Origin: Spirosoma rhododendri
GTDB taxonomy: Bacteria > Bacteroidota > Bacteroidia > Cytophagales > Spirosomataceae
Direction: 5' to 3'
Length of the DNA: 64,000 bases
NCBI RefSeq assembly: GCF_012849055.1
Contig: NZ_CP051677.1
Coordinates: 2,370,501-2,434,500, forward strand
In this document: positions 61,752 to 64,000 of the stretch, piece after piece
Position numbering within the stretch: the stretch's first letter is position 1
Layout of the letters: each line of letters starts with the position of its first letter
Notes under the pieces: model-generated
The model's input: the letters and a program-made list of their open reading frames with translations, nothing else
Databases searched by the model: none
What the model was told of the DNA's origin: nothing
Translations under genes and position numbers: made by a program

Positions 61752-64000
61752 ACGTTGCGGGAATGTAAAACTTACTGTTTTTGTCTTCGGGATCGAGTGA
61801 TACGGAGTCGGTGGTTGTTTTTTCCTGCACCCAGGCAAACGCCAGCGGCAGGATAAACAAGGCGGCAAAGGTAGACGCGATCAGGCCACCAATGACGGCC
61901 CGGCCCAGCGGAGCCGACTGCGAACCGCCTTCGCCCAGCCCCGACGCCATCGGAATCATGCCGACAACCATCGCCACGCTGGTCATCAGGATCGGGCGGA
62001 GCCGCACCGATGCCGATTCGCGGGCCGCTTGCAGGGCATTACCGCTTTTCAGGCGAAGTTCTTCAGCGTTGGTCACCAGCAGGACGGCGTTGGAAATCGA
62101 TACCCCGACCGACATAATCATGCCCATGTACGATTGCAGGTTCAGCGTCGACCCCGTCAGCATCAGCAGGCTCAGCGATCCGACGAGCACGGCCGGAACT
62201 GTACACAGCACAACGAGCGATACTTTGAACGACTGGAAGTTGGCCGCCAGCATCAGAAAAATAACGACGATGGCAACGATCAGGCCCGTTTGCAGGCTGT
62301 TGAGCGTATCGATCAGTACTTCGCTCAGCCCCTGTAGCTTCACCGTCAGGCCGCGCGGCAGTTCGCCCAGCGAGTTGATGGCGTTCTGAACGTCGTGCGC
62401 GGCCGTGCCCAGGTCAATGTCGTTGAGGTTGGCCGTAACCGACATCATCGGTACCGCGCCCAGGTTGTCGTTTTCGCCGTAGGTTGTGCCCTTCTGAATC
62501 GTGGCTACGTCGCCCAGCACGGGCCGGTTGCTGTTGGGTGTCACCGGAATTTCGCCCAGGTCACTGACACTGCTCATCCGGTTTTCCGGCACCTGCACCT
62601 GCACGCTGTAACTCTGCCCTGACTTGGGATCGATCCAGACGCTTTTTTCGGTGTAACGCGACGATGACGTCGACGCAATCAGCGAGCGCGAGATGGATGA
62701 TACGTCGGTGCCCAGCTGTGCGGCCCGCGTCCGGTCGATGTTGACGTCGATAGTCGGGTATTTGGTCGATTGGCCGAGCTGCACATCGCGCAGGTACGGA
62801 ATCTGCTGGAGTTTGGCGATGACCTTGTTGGCGTATTCTTCGTTCTGCTTTTTGTTCTTACCCACCAGCCGCACCTCAATCGGCGTAGGCGACCCCTGAC
62901 TCAGAATCTTGTCGGTCAGTTCAATCGGCTCGAAGGACATCTTAACGTCGGGTAACGCCTTCGCCATCTTTGCCCGAAACTCGTCTTTCAGCTCATCCAG
63001 ATCAACATCGTAGTCTTCCTTCAGGCTGACCTGCAAAACGCCTTCCTGCGGCCCGGCCATAAACAGGTAGATCGGGCTGGTCGAAAACTGCGCGCCGTGC
63101 ATACCGACCATCGCCGATGTGATATCGATGTTTTCTTTGCCGACAATGCCGTTCAGCACGTCGAGCGCTTTTAACATTGTCGTTTCGGTTTTTTCCAGTC
63201 GGGTTCCGTCGGCCGAGCGTAACCGAACCTGAAACTGCCCGGCATTACCCTTCGGCAGCACGTCGCGCCCGATCAGCGAAACCAGCAGACCCGCCAGTGC
63301 CAGCGCACCCACCACGTACACCAGTACAATGGGTCGGCGGTAGGGAAGCGAGCGGTTGATCGATCGGACGAACCGCGCCCTGACACGCTCAAACAAACCG
63401 ATTTTACCGTCGCCATCGAAGTCTTTTTTGTGGGCCAGCTGTTGTTTCTGGGCCAGAATATCGTCGTCTGTGTTGCGCCCCGTCATGGTCTTGACAGTGC
63501 CGTTCTGGACGGAACCGTTCTGACCGTTAATGTGGCCATTGCCATTGATTGGTTTCCCGTTCAGGGTCGATACCGGCGCGTGATTAGTCGACGCGTGATC
63601 GTGCCCCTTCATCATCCAGTTGGCCAGCACCGGCACCAGCGTCTGCGCCATCACGTACGACGTAATCATCGAGAAGCCAATGGCCAGCGCCAGCGGCAGA
63701 AACAGCGCACCCGGAATGCCCGACATGGTAAAGGCGGGGGCAAACACGGCCAGAATACACAGCAGAATCAGCAGCTTCGAGAACGCGATTTCCTTACAGG
63801 CGTCCCAGATGGCGAGGGCTTTGGGCTTGCCCATGTCGAGGTGCTGGTGGATATTCTCAATCGTAACCGTCGATTCGTCGACCAGAATACCGATCGCCAG
63901 CGAGAGGCCCGACAGGGTCATGATGTTGATCGTCTGCCCGAACAGCGACAGAAACAGCACCCCCGAAATGATACAGGTCGGGATGGTGATAATCACGATC
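61720..64000 (-). CDS. RND efflux pump (second system), 5' end outside the window
   Basis: The C-terminal about 760 residues of an AcrB-like transporter; the frame stays open to the window edge. The first visible segment is around helices 3-4 (MTLSGLSLAIGILVDESTVT, with the Asp replaced context typical of CusA/MdtB-like proteins). A Gly/Asn-rich low-complexity insert (NGKPINGNGHINGQNGSVQN) is unusual in the cytoplasmic loop. The second half has GVSISNAVLLVTNAEELR and SVRLRPILMTSVAMVVG. It is transcribed ahead of the adaptor gene. No TolC gene of this system is in the window. Confidence 0.93.
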   Translation of the reverse strand, partial: IVIITIPTCIISGVLFLSLFGQTINIMTLSGLSLAIGILVDESTVTIENIHQHLDMGKPKALAIWDACKEIAFSKLLILLCILAVFAPAFTMSGIPGALFLPLALAIGFSMITSYVMAQTLVPVLANWMMKGHDHASTNHAPVSTLNGKPINGNGHINGQNGSVQNGTVKTMTGRNTDDDILAQKQQLAHKKDFDGDGKIGLFERVRARFVRSINRSLPYRRPIVLVYVVGALALAGLLVSLIGRDVLPKGNAGQFQVRLRSADGTRLEKTETTMLKALDVLNGIVGKENIDITSAMVGMHGAQFSTSPIYLFMAGPQEGVLQVSLKEDYDVDLDELKDEFRAKMAKALPDVKMSFEPIELTDKILSQGSPTPIEVRLVGKNKKQNEEYANKVIAKLQQIPYLRDVQLGQSTKYPTIDVNIDRTRAAQLGTDVSSISRSLIASTSSSRYTEKSVWIDPKSGQSYSVQVQVPENRMSSVSDLGEIPVTPNSNRPVLGDVATIQKGTTYGENDNLGAVPMMSVTANLNDIDLGTAAHDVQNAINSLGELPRGLTVKLQGLSEVLIDTLNSLQTGLIVAIVVIFLMLAANFQSFKVSLVVLCTVPAVLVGSLSLLMLTGSTLNLQSYMGMIMSVGVSISNAVLLVTNAEELRLKSGNALQAARESASVRLRPILMTSVAMVVGMIPMASGLGEGGSQSAPLGRAVIGGLIASTFAALFILPLAFAWVQEKTTTDSVSLDPEDKNSKFYIPATYESATQKDMV

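Noticed and set aside
1..64000. CRISPR arrays, tRNA/rRNA genes, insertion sequences and prophage genes
   Set aside because: None was seen: no spaced direct repeats, no cloverleaf ending in CCA, and no transposase, integrase or phage structural motif.

Overview
The window looks like chromosome of a member of the Bacteroidota, most likely a Spirosoma-like member of the Cytophagales. The evidence is a SusC/SusD pair, a type IX secretion C-terminal sorting domain, a gldE-type gene directly after mutY and ssb, and a 29-aa Cox24/AURKAIP1-like basic protein. There are also many signal peptides and lipoboxes, few Shine-Dalgarno sites, and promoters of the Bacteroidota form TTG-N20-TAnnTTTG. GC content is moderately high, so many long antisense open frames exist that are not genes. 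I saw no rRNA, tRNA, CRISPR array, transposase or phage gene.

Layout. 1-3.4 kb: 3' end of a tail-specific protease, a small orphan gene and dnaG. 3.4-7.3 kb: an unusual block with a helical orphan, a 105-bp nested palindrome, a degenerate NarL-type regulator and a membrane-anchored LytTR regulator. It ends with a short promoter-driven operon: a 53-aa peptide gene followed by an LpxL-like acyltransferase with a PqqD-like tail. 7.4-13.7 kb: housekeeping genes (ribonuclease G, Cox24-like peptide, TPR protein, HU, mutY, ssb, gldE). 13.7-24.7 kb: membrane protein, DUF3500 protein, subtilase, a putative outer-membrane pair, LysM transglycosylase, gatA, tatA, a YkvA-like protein and mdh. 25-28.5 kb: a T9SS-sorted subtilase broken by one missing C. 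28.5-36.8 kb: a short-chain dehydrogenase, a CsgG-like exported protein, and a TetR-linked RND efflux operon whose TolC gene is broken by one missing C. 37-46.4 kb: exported metalloprotease, exported exopolyphosphatase-like ASKHA protein, dipeptidyl peptidase, ankyrin protein and periplasmic catalase. 46.7-59 kb: SusC/SusD with a PQQ-type sugar dehydrogenase, Gfo/Idh and alcohol dehydrogenases, an McrB-like AAA+ protein without McrC, and a GH30 glycosidase. 59-64 kb: two lipoproteins and a second RND efflux operon that runs off the end.

The best candidate for an undescribed system is 5.87-7.34 kb. A complete promoter drives a tiny Cys-Cys peptide gene, followed 24 bp later by a lipid-acyltransferase-family enzyme. 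The C-terminal ~55 residues of that enzyme resemble PqqD/RiPP-recognition elements. This suggests a ribosomally made peptide acylated by a lipid A-type acyltransferase, flanked by two membrane or phosphorylation-independent regulators. That is inference, but every part is visible in the sequence.

The intergenic DNA also holds three copies of an 84-93 bp hairpin repeat (TGTCATCCCGACGACAGGAG arms), several stem-loops built from 7-8 bp low-complexity words, and several very long perfect terminator hairpins.
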